DNA of 32,262 nucleotides from JASBZA01 sp964345295 (GCA_964345295.1 CAYFQG010000015.1:1-32262); one strand, 5' to 3'; shown: positions 16,044-23,815, numbered from the stretch's first letter. Notes: generated from the letters alone by a model not told the origin. A program made the numbers and translations.

Positions 16044-17522
16044 TTAGATCTCCTTTGCCAAAGTGTCCTCAATGATTTTTAAGCTTTCTTCCAAATGGGC
16101 CAAAGCTTTTTCTTTGCCCAACAAAATCAGCACGTCGGAGGCACCGCCGGGGGTAACCTTTTGGCCGGAAGCGCCGATACGAATGGGCCACATGACCGTC
16201 CCGTTCTTAAGACCGTGGGCCTTACCGTAGTCCAGCATGGCCAAATGAAGAGCCTCGGCTTCCCATCGAATATCGGAGAAAATCTCCAAAAAGTCCTTCA
16301 GAATGGTGCGGCTGGATTCCAAGCTAGACTTGGACTTCTTATGAATAAAGTCTTCGGCATCCACATGGAAATCCGGTCCTAAGAAGGCAATCTGGTCGGG
16401 AATATCGGTCAGCTGACCGGTTCGGGCCTGGATGAGGCTTGCGATATGGTTTAGAGTCTCTTCGTCTACATCGGGGAGGACTTTCTCGATGTAAGGCTTC
16501 GATACCTTCTTAAAGTCCTCAAGCGACATGGCTCTTAGATATTGTTCGTTAAACCAGACTAATTTCTGGATATCGAATACGGCCGGAGACTTGGAAATCC
16601 CTTTAATATTAAAAAGTTCTTCTAAGTCCTCCAATGTGAAAAGTTCACGGGTGGACTTAGGATCCCAGCCTAAAAGCCCCAGGTAGTTTACGATGGCCTC
16701 AGGGAGGAAACCCTGGTCCAGCAGTTCTTCAAAGCTGGTAGCACCGTGGCGCTTGGATAACTTTTGGCCGTCCGCACCTAAGATAAGGGGTAAGTGGACG
16801 AAAGTCGGTACATCGTAGCCGAAAGCCTCATAAAGCAGAATGTACTTGGGTGTGGAAGAGAGGTACTCGGAACCTCTGACGACATGGGAAATTCGCATGT
16901 CATGGTCGTCTACCACATTGGCGAAATTATAGGTAGGGTAGCCGTCGGACTTCAATAAGACCTGGTCTTCCAAGGTTTTATTCTCGATTTCAATCAGGCC
17001 GAACACCTGGTCTTCGTAGGAGGTGACACCCTGGTCGGGCATTTTCTGCCGGATGACGTAGGGCTCGCCTTTGGCCAGACGTTCTTCTACTTCTTCTGGG
17101 CTGAGGTCACGGCAATGGCGATCATAACCTATAAAGTCGGCATGTTTGGCCATCTGGTCGGCATGGACTTTTTCCAAACGCTCAGGGGTGCAGAAGCAGT
17201 AGTAGGCTTGGCCTTTTTGCACCAGCTCTTCGGCGTATTTTTTATAAAAGGGAAGACGTTCGGACTGTACATAAGGACCGTAATCACCGCCTATATCCGG
17301 TCCCTCATCGTGTTTCAGACCGGCCAGGGCCATGGTCTTGTAAATCATATCCACCGCACCTTCTACCATCCGTTCGCGGTCGGTATCCTCGATGCGCAAG
17401 ACAAAGTCCCCGTCCTCGGCTTTGGCGATTAAATATTCGAAAAGTGCCGTCCTCAGGTTTCCTATATGCATAAAGCCCGTAGGTGAGGGGGCGAAACGTG
17501 TTCTCACACGGTCAAAAGCCAT
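16044..17522 (-). CDS. gltX: Glutamyl-tRNA synthetase
   Basis: The class I synthetase for tRNA(Glu) has 492 residues, the usual bacterial length. It begins RVRTRFAPSPTGFMHIGNLRTALFEY, with HIGN at 19-22, and has KLSKRHG near residue 254. A CFC...RHC cysteine/histidine set around residues 108-137 sits where some GluRS bind zinc. The C-terminal helical anticodon-binding region is complete. It starts at an ATG with a GGAGGATTAAGGAG purine-rich site and is divergent from the DUF5685 gene. It is co-transcribed with glnS, an arrangement consistent with a GluRS specialised for tRNA(Glu), which is inference. No T-box leader fits in the 105-base upstream gap. Confidence 0.97.
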   Translation of the reverse strand: MAFDRVRTRFAPSPTGFMHIGNLRTALFEYLIAKAEDGDFVLRIEDTDRERMVEGAVDMIYKTMALAGLKHDEGPDIGGDYGPYVQSERLPFYKKYAEELVQKGQAYYCFCTPERLEKVHADQMAKHADFIGYDRHCRDLSPEEVEERLAKGEPYVIRQKMPDQGVTSYEDQVFGLIEIENKTLEDQVLLKSDGYPTYNFANVVDDHDMRISHVVRGSEYLSSTPKYILLYEAFGYDVPTFVHLPLILGADGQKLSKRHGATSFEELLDQGFLPEAIVNYLGLLGWDPKSTRELFTLEDLEELFNIKGISKSPAVFDIQKLVWFNEQYLRAMSLEDFKKVSKPYIEKVLPDVDEETLNHIASLIQARTGQLTDIPDQIAFLGPDFHVDAEDFIHKKSKSSLESSRTILKDFLEIFSDIRWEAEALHLAMLDYGKAHGLKNGTVMWPIRIGASGQKVTPGGASDVLILLGKEKALAHLEESLKIIEDTLAKEI

Positions 17523-17549
17523 CTCCTTAATCCTCCATAACTTTGAATT

Positions 17550-17579
17550 TACATTTTGTGTTAGATAGTAACATATAAT
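17550..17579 (+). promoter_or_regulatory. Candidate promoter for the DUF5685 gene
   Basis: A consensus TATAAT (17574-17579) has only a weak -35 (TACATT, 18-base spacer; TTTACA would need a 20-base spacer). It lies in the 105-base gap between divergent gltX and the DUF5685 gene. A strong AAGGAGG ribosome binding site follows near 17610-17616. Confidence 0.4.
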
Positions 17580-17627
17580 GGCCTATGATATCCCCAAATT
17601 AAGACCTTAACAAGGAGGCTTAGCAAG

Positions 17628-18509
17628 GTGTTCGGCTATATCAGACCCTATAAACCCGAGTTGAAGATGCGAGAGTTCACCCGTTACAGAGCGTGTTACT
17701 GCGGTCTTTGTAAAATGATCAAACAAGATTACGGTGAGATACCGCGTTATTCCACTACTTACGATTTGACCTTCCTGACCTTGACCCTTTTGGCCCTGGA
17801 TCCTGTAGACTACGGCCAAAACCTGGAGCGGTGTTTCTTTCATGCCGGTCAAAAGACTCCCGTGGCAAGGCCTTCCGACCCTATTTCATACGTGGCAGGT
17901 CTGGCGGTCCTCCTTAGTTACTATAAGATTTTGGATAATATCGAAGATCGAGACAAAACGGTGCAAAGCCGTTTGGCACATACGGCCTATAAATCTTCCT
18001 ATAAGAAGGCCAAAGCTTCTTTCCCCGAAGAAGAGGCCATTATTAAAGAGGCTATGGCAGACCAAGCCCGTGTGGAAGTTCTCTATAAAAATTCCGATAA
18101 GCCCGAACTCCCCGACTTGGCTTCGGAGCCTTTCGGAAAACTCCTGGCAGAACTTTTGTTAAAAGTTCCTGACCGCTTGCCCGGTCTGGGCCTGAAAAAA
18201 GGTGACGCCAAGGCCCTGTCTTACATGGGCCTTTACATGGGGCGCTGGATTTATCTCATGGATGCCTTTGACGATTTAGAAGAAGACTTAAAGACTTCCT
18301 CCTTCAATCCTTTGGCCGCGTGGGAAGACCCGGAAAAACTTCGGGAAGCCTTAGGCCAAAAGTTAATCTCCTATGAAGAAGAAATGAATTTGGCCTTGGA
18401 ATTATTGCCCTTTCAAAGAGACCAGTCTATACTAAGGAATATTACGCAAATGGGTTTACCCTATGTAAGAGATACCCTTTTTGCCGGGCAGAAACTGCCC
18501 AGGGTATAG
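17628..18509 (+). CDS. DUF5685 family protein, with squalene-synthase-like aspartate motifs
   Basis: This 293-residue, apparently all-alpha soluble protein begins MFGYIRPYKPELKMREF, then YRACYCGLCK, the hallmark N terminus of the uncharacterised Firmicute family DUF5685. Cys23, Cys25, Cys28, Cys69 and His72 could bind metal. Two acid motifs stand out: DNIED (103-107) after LLSYYKIL, and DAFDDLEED (212-220) followed by LKTSSFNPL. Both match the DxxED pattern, spacing and surroundings of class I head-to-head prenyl synthases such as squalene and phytoene synthase. No function is established; prenyl-diphosphate binding is my inference. It starts at GTG, with AAGGAGG 9 nt upstream. A J-domain gene follows after 17 bases, a pairing I recall from other Clostridia. 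Confidence 0.85.
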   Translation: MFGYIRPYKPELKMREFTRYRACYCGLCKMIKQDYGEIPRYSTTYDLTFLTLTLLALDPVDYGQNLERCFFHAGQKTPVARPSDPISYVAGLAVLLSYYKILDNIEDRDKTVQSRLAHTAYKSSYKKAKASFPEEEAIIKEAMADQARVEVLYKNSDKPELPDLASEPFGKLLAELLLKVPDRLPGLGLKKGDAKALSYMGLYMGRWIYLMDAFDDLEEDLKTSSFNPLAAWEDPEKLREALGQKLISYEEEMNLALELLPFQRDQSILRNITQMGLPYVRDTLFAGQKLPRV

Positions 18510-18526
18510 GCGAAAGGACGGCTTTG

Positions 18527-18955
18527 ATGAAAGACCCCTATGAAGTACTAGGCGTTAGCAGGACTGCCTCAGATGAAGAGATTAAGCAGGCCTACCGTGA
18601 ACTGGTGAAGAAATACCACCCGGACCGATATAAGGGTCATCCCCTGGAAGATTTGGCCAAAGAGAAGATGCAGGAAATTAATGAGGCTTACGCTGTTTTA
18701 ACCAATAAATCAGGTGCAGGCCGGTCTTCTTACGGCCAAGGTCAAGGGCCTTTCGGCACTCAGGGCCGAGGCGCCTACGGTGGTTCTTATCAGAGAGGTT
18801 ACGGTGCCGGCGGTCCTAATCCTTACAGAGGCTACGGTGATTATAGATCTTCGCAGCAAGGTTATTACGGCAGCTCGGATTCGGATTGCTGCAATGCCTT
18901 ATCTTTATTGTGCTGCGCCAACTGGTGCTTAAGTTGCTGTGTCCCCGACTGCTGA
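18527..18955 (+). CDS. J-domain protein with Gly/Tyr-rich linker and eight-cysteine tail
   Basis: The protein has 142 residues. Residues 3-62 form a J domain with HPD at 31-33, which stimulates the ATPase of an Hsp70 such as the DnaK encoded further on. Residues 65-118 are a low-complexity stretch rich in G, Y, Q and S. The last 25 residues hold eight cysteines in CC-CC-C-CC-C order around a hydrophobic core. It lacks the zinc fingers and substrate domains of DnaJ, so it is a specialised co-chaperone, perhaps delivering Hsp70 to a membrane or metal-bound client (inference). ATG at 18527 with AAAGGA 8 nt upstream is preferred to TTG at 18524. The downstream membrane-protein gene overlaps its end. 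Confidence 0.88.
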   Translation: MKDPYEVLGVSRTASDEEIKQAYRELVKKYHPDRYKGHPLEDLAKEKMQEINEAYAVLTNKSGAGRSSYGQGQGPFGTQGRGAYGGSYQRGYGAGGPNPYRGYGDYRSSQQGYYGSSDSDCCNALSLLCCANWCLSCCVPDC

Positions 18956-19535
18956 TAAACCCGAAGGGGGAGGTTTGAAGCTCCCGAGTCTGACACGAAT
19001 CGGACTTCTGCTAGCCCTCAGCCTTGTTTTTTTGAATTTGCGTCAGGCCTTTAGTTTTATGGACCTGATTTTTTACCTCCTAGCTTCCTTACCCGTAGCT
19101 TTTGCCTATATAAAGGGAGGCGTTAAGGAGGCTTTTTTTGTCTATTTAGGGACCTGCCTTATCGGCATGCTTAGGCCCGGCTTGGTCTACGCCTGGCCCT
19201 TTATCTTGTGCTGGGGCTACTATCCTATTGTAAAGGCCTATGTAGAGAAATCCGCAACGAAGGTCTCCGCTGCCAAAGGCCTCCGGCGTCAGATTTTTTT
19301 CAAAAGCCTTTACTTTATTATTGTGGCCTTGGTTTTCTACGGGATTTTATCTCGGTTTTTTGCCCCTCAGTTAAGTGTATCTTTAAGCCGGATGGCAGAA
19401 AAGGCACCCGCCTTATCTAAAATGGGTCCCGGCCTGATCTCTTTTCTTTTGGGTCTTTGCTTCGTATTAATTTGCCATCTTTATGATTTTTGCCTGTCCT
19501 TGCTAATTGAAAGATTGGGACGCTTGCCTCTCTAA
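18939..19535 (+). CDS. Polytopic membrane protein of unknown function
   Basis: I do not recognise the family. The 198-residue product has about five or six hydrophobic segments (for example MDLIFYLLASLPVAFAYI, the LVYAWPFILCWGYY region, SLYFIIVALVFYGIL and the C-terminal LISFLLGLCFVLICHLY) with short positively charged loops. The layout is loosely like small transporter S components or DUF2232-type proteins, but no diagnostic motif is visible. The GTG at 18939 overlaps the J-domain gene by 17 bases and has no clear ribosome binding site; a GGGGGAGG at 18966-18973 lies just before an in-frame TTG at 18975, but the spacing is too short. The start is therefore uncertain. Overlap with the J-domain gene indicates co-expression with the DUF5685 pair. 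Confidence 0.7.
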   Translation: MSPTADKPEGGGLKLPSLTRIGLLLALSLVFLNLRQAFSFMDLIFYLLASLPVAFAYIKGGVKEAFFVYLGTCLIGMLRPGLVYAWPFILCWGYYPIVKAYVEKSATKVSAAKGLRRQIFFKSLYFIIVALVFYGILSRFFAPQLSVSLSRMAEKAPALSKMGPGLISFLLGLCFVLICHLYDFCLSLLIERLGRLPL

Positions 19536-19579
19536 GTTTTGCTTTCAAGCCTTCGTATAAGTACAAAGGATCCAAACTG

Positions 19580-20917
19580 CTAGAAACCTTCGTTCCAACG
19601 CCCGCCTTGCCGGCTCCTGGAAATCAGGATGCGGCGGACTGTGACGACAATCAGTCGAATAATGAAGACTAAGAGGAGCAAGAAAGCCAAAAGAATAACC
19701 AACTTGGCTAATTGGGGATAGGATTTCACCTGTTCCATAAAACGCCCCAGGGTCGAGTTATCGGAGAGGATATCTTCACTGACACCTACGTCTACGGTGT
19801 AGCGTGTGCCGTCGGGCATGGTAAAGGACATTTGGCCCAGGCGGTCACCGCGGTTAATGGGAAGGTTAATCAAAGTGGGGACGGAGAGCCTTGTTTCCGG
19901 TCGAAAATCCCTGAGACTTACCGGCCTAATGTAGTACACATCGTCCAGGTAAACCAGCTGGATCTCTACACCGTCTTGCTGGACGATGGTCCGGCAATGC
20001 TCGCCCCGCCTTACCAGGGGCACCAGTTCGTAGAAGGTGGAGATCTGTTCGACTAAGCTATAGGCTTCCTTAACGCCCTGCGAAATAATATCTTGGGTTC
20101 TGACATCGGATGGTACGTGTGAAGATTGGAGAATCAGGATATCGAAATTCTGATTGGGGACATCGGACAAATAGGCGGACGTAGACGTTTCATTTCCGGT
20201 TGCATTAAAAGCCCCCTTAATACGATTACTGGACCAGATCCAGGCAGAGCTTAATCGGTTTTCCATATAAGATCCGGCCTCTTCTTTTCCCAGGAAAAAA
20301 ATCTTGGATTTCTCTTGAAAAACGGTCGAAAGCCTGTTAGAAGCCAAAGCCTGCAGGAGCAGCTGGCCTAGGTCGGGGAGGTTGGTCCAAGCCTCGGGTC
20401 TTTGGTCTGCGGAAAGTTTCACTTCGGTATTACCCAAGCCCAGACTACGGGCTTTTTCGTTTAAAAGCTTGACCAGGCCCGCCGGGTCTTCGGCCACGGC
20501 ATCGGCCAAGACATCGAAGACGGCCTCGGAATTGTAAAAGCCCAGACCGTAGAGCAGGTATTCCAAAGGATAGCGCTGACCGGCCTTGAGTCTTATGCCC
20601 ATGATATTTTCCTGTAAAGATAAGTCGGCGCTGTCCTGGCTTACCGTGAGCTGGATGTTAGAATCCAGGCGGTCTGTGACCACCAGTAAGAGCAGGAGAT
20701 TACGGCTCAAAGGTTCGGGACGCACCCTTGCGGAATCTTTTTCAAACAGGGTGTTTTGTTTTTGCCTGTCAAATATGTAGTAACTGTCCTGCATGGTATG
20801 ACTTTGCATTATCCAGGGCGGGACGGATTCGTCATCGGCTTTGCCTAAAGCAAATAAGGAAAAAGAAGTGGAGCAGCTCAGAAGCAGGGCTAAAACAAGT
20901 GTCCACAGACGTTTCAC
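19580..20917 (-). CDS. Membrane-anchored S11 (D,D-carboxypeptidase-like) protein, probably inactive
   Basis: This 445-residue protein has an N-terminal signal peptide (ending near residue 24), a DacF/PBP5-like domain, a C-terminal beta domain (from YELVPLVRRGEH) and a C-terminal membrane helix (LVILLAFLLLLVFIIRLIV) with a basic tail. Fold-level similarity is clear: TVSQDSADLSLQENIMGIRLKAG, the LEYLLYGL segment, LVKLLNEKARSLGLGNT and DLGQLLLQALA. Yet the SxxK motif is SRNL (Ser71, Lys lost), the SxN region reads YNSEA, and no KTG triad is found near KGAFNATGN. It therefore probably binds peptidoglycan or proteins without hydrolysis, which is inference. The start has AAAGGAGC about 9 nt upstream. 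It is divergent from the M28-like lipoprotein. Confidence 0.85.
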   Translation of the reverse strand: MKRLWTLVLALLLSCSTSFSLFALGKADDESVPPWIMQSHTMQDSYYIFDRQKQNTLFEKDSARVRPEPLSRNLLLLLVVTDRLDSNIQLTVSQDSADLSLQENIMGIRLKAGQRYPLEYLLYGLGFYNSEAVFDVLADAVAEDPAGLVKLLNEKARSLGLGNTEVKLSADQRPEAWTNLPDLGQLLLQALASNRLSTVFQEKSKIFFLGKEEAGSYMENRLSSAWIWSSNRIKGAFNATGNETSTSAYLSDVPNQNFDILILQSSHVPSDVRTQDIISQGVKEAYSLVEQISTFYELVPLVRRGEHCRTIVQQDGVEIQLVYLDDVYYIRPVSLRDFRPETRLSVPTLINLPINRGDRLGQMSFTMPDGTRYTVDVGVSEDILSDNSTLGRFMEQVKSYPQLAKLVILLAFLLLLVFIIRLIVVTVRRILISRSRQGGRWNEGF

Positions 20918-20983
20918 TAGTTGATGCTCCTTTCTTCTTTATGTCATTCTATTCTAATATAAAAGAACATTCGGTGGGGGCAC

Positions 20984-20995
20984 TTGCCGCGGCAA
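20984..20995. repeat. 12-bp perfect palindrome between two divergent envelope genes
   Basis: TTGCCG/CGGCAA is perfectly symmetric. It sits 66 bases before the minus-strand start and 69 before the plus-strand start, just upstream of the -35 of the lipoprotein promoter. That is a good place for an operator shared by both genes. Confidence 0.45.
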
Positions 20996-21003
20996 AGACA
21001 TAT

Positions 21004-21032
21004 TTTCCATAGACCTTGTTTTCAGTTATAAT
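21004..21032 (+). promoter_or_regulatory. Promoter of the M28-like lipoprotein gene
   Basis: TTTCCA (21004-21009), a 17-base spacer and consensus TATAAT (21027-21032). The leader of about 25 nt ends in GAGGAG (21054-21059), 5 nt before the ATG. Confidence 0.65.
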
Positions 21033-21064
21033 TCAGCTCAAGTGGAAATGTATGAGGAGTTCCT

Positions 21065-22231
21065 ATGTGTAGAAAACAGCGAAGGCTTCCTAAAAGCTTT
21101 TTTTTATCTATCTTTCTAGCGGGCGTGCTTTTATTAAGTGCTTGTTCCGGATCCGGGACAGCCGACCTGGTACACCAGTTTCAGTCTTACGGTGCGGATT
21201 TCGCTAAGAAGGCGGCCACGACTTATCCCAGGAGACCGGCAGGTTCTGAAGCTGAAAAGGCCTTGGGAGATATGATCTATGAAGAATTTACCAGATTAGG
21301 TTTTAAGCCCGAATTTCAAGAGGTGAATCTGCCTGACGGCGGTAAGAGCCGCAATGTTATCGTACGTATACCGGGATCCGGTTTTACCGCTGACGAAGAC
21401 CGGCTTAAGACTTTTAATTATAATATCTATGACAGAAGGGCCAAAGCCGAAGACGGCCTTTTTCACCGTAATGTCGTGATAGGGGCACGCTATGATACGG
21501 ACCCCGAGGCCGCTGAAGAAAGCGACGGCATTTCCGATAATGCTTCGGGCTTAGGTGCGCTTCTTTTAACGGGCCAGACCCTCAAGCGTTATAAGGTGGG
21601 CTATGACGTGACCTTGGTAGCCTTAGGCGGAGGCTTTGCGGATTTGGCCGGGGCCAGGACCTTTGTGGAGAGTTTGGCTGCCGAAAAACTGGCCATGACC
21701 GATATATTTTATGAATATAGGAACCTTTATGCAGGTGAGAAGCTATATGGGCACGCCGGTTGGTCTTCCTTAAAGCCCGACAGCAAATATAAGTTCCGTC
21801 AGCCGCTTTACGCTATCCAAGATTTGGCCATTGAGAAAAGACTTCTGGATAAGACCGGCATTGCCTTATATGGCAACCAGTCGACCTATAAAGTGGATAA
21901 TCCTTTGGGCGAAGGTCAGGTAGTTTTCCGTGATTTCAGCCTCCATCAGTCCGATTACAGAGCCTTCGACGAGAAGGGTATACCGGTAGTCTTTTTTGAG
22001 TCTTACAACTACGGAGTCGAAAAGCAAGAGGACTTGGCCGAGAATAACGATCCCAACTACCAGTCTACGAATTTTAAGGTCAGCGGGACGGCCTTTGACA
22101 ATACGGAGAGCTTGGAAAAATTGTCCGAAAAGCAATTTTTAGAAAGACGGATTAATGCCACGGTTTACCTGGTCTATTTGGCCTTGGAGCAGGGCGTTTT
22201 GGGCGGACAAAGTTACTCTCTTGTGTCATAA
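21065..22231 (+). CDS. M28-aminopeptidase-like lipoprotein with lost metal ligands
   Basis: This 388-residue lipoprotein has a basic N terminus, a hydrophobic helix and lipobox LLSAC (Cys27 is the lipidation site). The M28 fold is recognisable from RRPAGSEAEKALGDMI, LGFKPEFQEVNL, RNVIVRI, VVIGARYDTD, SDNASGLGALLL and KGIPVVFFESY. Compared with active M28 enzymes, the first zinc histidine (GAHYD) is Arg142, the catalytic/ligand Glu-Glu pair is Gly190-Phe191, and the last histidine (SDH) is Tyr298; only Asp158 remains in place. It is probably a non-catalytic extracellular protein, perhaps binding peptide or acting as a scaffold (inference). It is transcribed away from the degenerate S11 protein. 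There is no visible terminator before the NfeD gene 37 bases downstream. Confidence 0.85.
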   Translation: MCRKQRRLPKSFFLSIFLAGVLLLSACSGSGTADLVHQFQSYGADFAKKAATTYPRRPAGSEAEKALGDMIYEEFTRLGFKPEFQEVNLPDGGKSRNVIVRIPGSGFTADEDRLKTFNYNIYDRRAKAEDGLFHRNVVIGARYDTDPEAAEESDGISDNASGLGALLLTGQTLKRYKVGYDVTLVALGGGFADLAGARTFVESLAAEKLAMTDIFYEYRNLYAGEKLYGHAGWSSLKPDSKYKFRQPLYAIQDLAIEKRLLDKTGIALYGNQSTYKVDNPLGEGQVVFRDFSLHQSDYRAFDEKGIPVVFFESYNYGVEKQEDLAENNDPNYQSTNFKVSGTAFDNTESLEKLSEKQFLERRINATVYLVYLALEQGVLGGQSYSLVS

Positions 22232-22268
22232 TTATTTCATAGTTTAAACCCATAGAAGGAGGGCACCC

Positions 22269-22709
22269 ATGGATCAATTGTGGCTTGTTTGGCTTATCTT
22301 AGCGATTGTGTTTCTTGTTATAGAGGTAGCGACGGTATCCTTGGTCAGCATATGGTTTACCGTAGGCAGCGTAGTCGGTCTTATTGCCAGTCTTTTAGGT
22401 GCAAGTTTACCCTTGCAGATTATCTTGATGCTGGGCGTATCCATCCTGCTATTGGTCATCTTCCTGGTGAATAAAGATAAGTGGGGTATCTTTCCGCAGA
22501 ATAGGGCAAGAACCAATGCCGACCGCCTAGTGGGAAAAGAAGGCAAGGTCATTCAGACTATTGACCCCATGAAGAATGTAGGCCAGGTTATGATTCAAGG
22601 TCAGATTTGGTCGGCCAGAACCGCCGACGACACCACTATCTTAGAAGGCAACAGAGTTATTGTAAAAGACATTAAAGGCGTAAAGCTTATTGTATCGAGT
22701 ACGAATTAG
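22269..22709 (+). CDS. NfeD-like membrane protein
   Basis: This short NfeD-type protein of 146 residues has an N-terminal region of about three membrane helices (LVWLILAIVFLVIEVATVSL onwards) and a C-terminal OB-fold (about 82-146) with VGKEGKVIQTI and GQIWSARTADD. It lacks the ClpP-like protease domain of long NfeD. NfeD proteins are commonly encoded next to stomatin-like proteins and interact with them in membrane microdomains, and the stomatin gene here starts 11 bases downstream. The ATG follows AAGGAGGG. Confidence 0.92.
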   Translation: MDQLWLVWLILAIVFLVIEVATVSLVSIWFTVGSVVGLIASLLGASLPLQIILMLGVSILLLVIFLVNKDKWGIFPQNRARTNADRLVGKEGKVIQTIDPMKNVGQVMIQGQIWSARTADDTTILEGNRVIVKDIKGVKLIVSSTN

Positions 22710-22720
22710 AGGAGGTCTTT

Positions 22721-23764
22721 ATGACAGCATTATTGATGAGCATTTTGTCGAATCCCGGAAGCCTGCTGGCCTTTAACGCCGGCCTGACTGTTCTACTGTT
22801 TTTTGCACTCTTAATCATCATCCTGGTGATTTCGTGTATTAAGATTGTCCCCCAGGCCCACGTGAAGATTATTGAGCGCTTAGGTTCTTATCAGACTACC
22901 TGGCATGCCGGTATCCATCTTAAGTTCCCCTTTATCGACCGTGTGGCCATGACGATTTCTCTGAAGGAACAAGTCGCCGACTTTAATCCCCAGGCTGTTA
23001 TTACCAAAGACAACGTCACCATGCAGATCGATACGGTTATTTTCTACCAGGTAACCGACCCCGTTTTATTTATGTACGGTATTGAGAACCCGATTTTGGC
23101 CATCGATAATCTGTCGGCCACGACACTGCGTAATATCATCGGTGATTTGGAGTTAGACGATACCTTGACCTCTCGTGACCTCATTAACCAGAAGATGCGT
23201 TTCATCTTGGACGAAGCGACTGACCCTTGGGGTATTAAGGTTAACCGTGTAGAACTTAAGAACATCCTGCCGCCCAGAGAGATTCAGGACGCCATGGAGA
23301 AGCAGATGAAGGCCGAGCGTGAGAAACGTGAGTCGATTTTGATCGCCGAAGGTGAGAAGGAAGCGACTATCCGCGTGGCTGAAGGTGAGAAGCAGTCGGC
23401 TATTCTTAGAGCGGAAGCGAAGAAAGAAGCGCAAATCCGAGAAGCCGAAGGTCAGGCACAGGCCATTCGTGAAGTTTATGAAGCTAGGGCCAAAGGTATG
23501 CAGATGTTAAAAGATGTCCAGGCAGACGCACCGCTCTTGGCTCTGCGTTCGATGGAAGCTATGGAGCGTGTGGCAGACGGCCAGGCGACCAAGATAATCA
23601 TTCCTTCCGAGATGCAGGATATGGCTTCTACCGTAGCCGCTATTCAGGCCCTGTGGCAATCGGATGACCCTAAAATTAAAGAGAGTCTGTCTTCCAAGGT
23701 AGAGAAAGACCCCACGCGTGACGGAGCAGCCCAAAGTCACTTACCGGGCGAGCAGTTGATGTAA
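22721..23764 (+). CDS. SPFH/band 7 (stomatin-like, QmcA-type) membrane protein
   Basis: This 347-residue protein has an N-terminal membrane helix (VLLFFALLIIILVIS), a band 7 domain beginning PQAHVKIIERLGSYQTTWHAG, and the family segments QAVITKDNVTMQIDTVIFYQ and WGIKVNRVELKNILPP. A long charged coiled coil follows, with ESILIAEGEKEATIRVAEGE repeats, then an alanine-rich oligomerisation region. It forms large cages or microdomains at the membrane, with NfeD as partner. AGGAGG precedes the ATG. The C-terminal tail of about 25 residues is hydrophilic. Confidence 0.95.
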   Translation: MTALLMSILSNPGSLLAFNAGLTVLLFFALLIIILVISCIKIVPQAHVKIIERLGSYQTTWHAGIHLKFPFIDRVAMTISLKEQVADFNPQAVITKDNVTMQIDTVIFYQVTDPVLFMYGIENPILAIDNLSATTLRNIIGDLELDDTLTSRDLINQKMRFILDEATDPWGIKVNRVELKNILPPREIQDAMEKQMKAEREKRESILIAEGEKEATIRVAEGEKQSAILRAEAKKEAQIREAEGQAQAIREVYEARAKGMQMLKDVQADAPLLALRSMEAMERVADGQATKIIIPSEMQDMASTVAAIQALWQSDDPKIKESLSSKVEKDPTRDGAAQSHLPGEQLM

Positions 23765-23815
23765 GTGAAGTGCCCGGCACGTGTTGCATGCATTTTAATT
23801 TTGGCAGGAAAGACT

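Noticed and set aside
17523..17627. Transfer RNA or T-box in the gltX/DUF5685 gap
   Set aside because: No cloverleaf, T-loop or specifier pattern; the gap holds a promoter box and ribosome binding sites only.
19536..19579. Terminator between the convergent membrane-protein and S11 genes
   Set aside because: No stem of useful length and no T-run on either strand was found.
20984..20995. Palindrome as part of a terminator
   Set aside because: It lies between divergent starts, has no loop and no T-run, so an operator is more likely.
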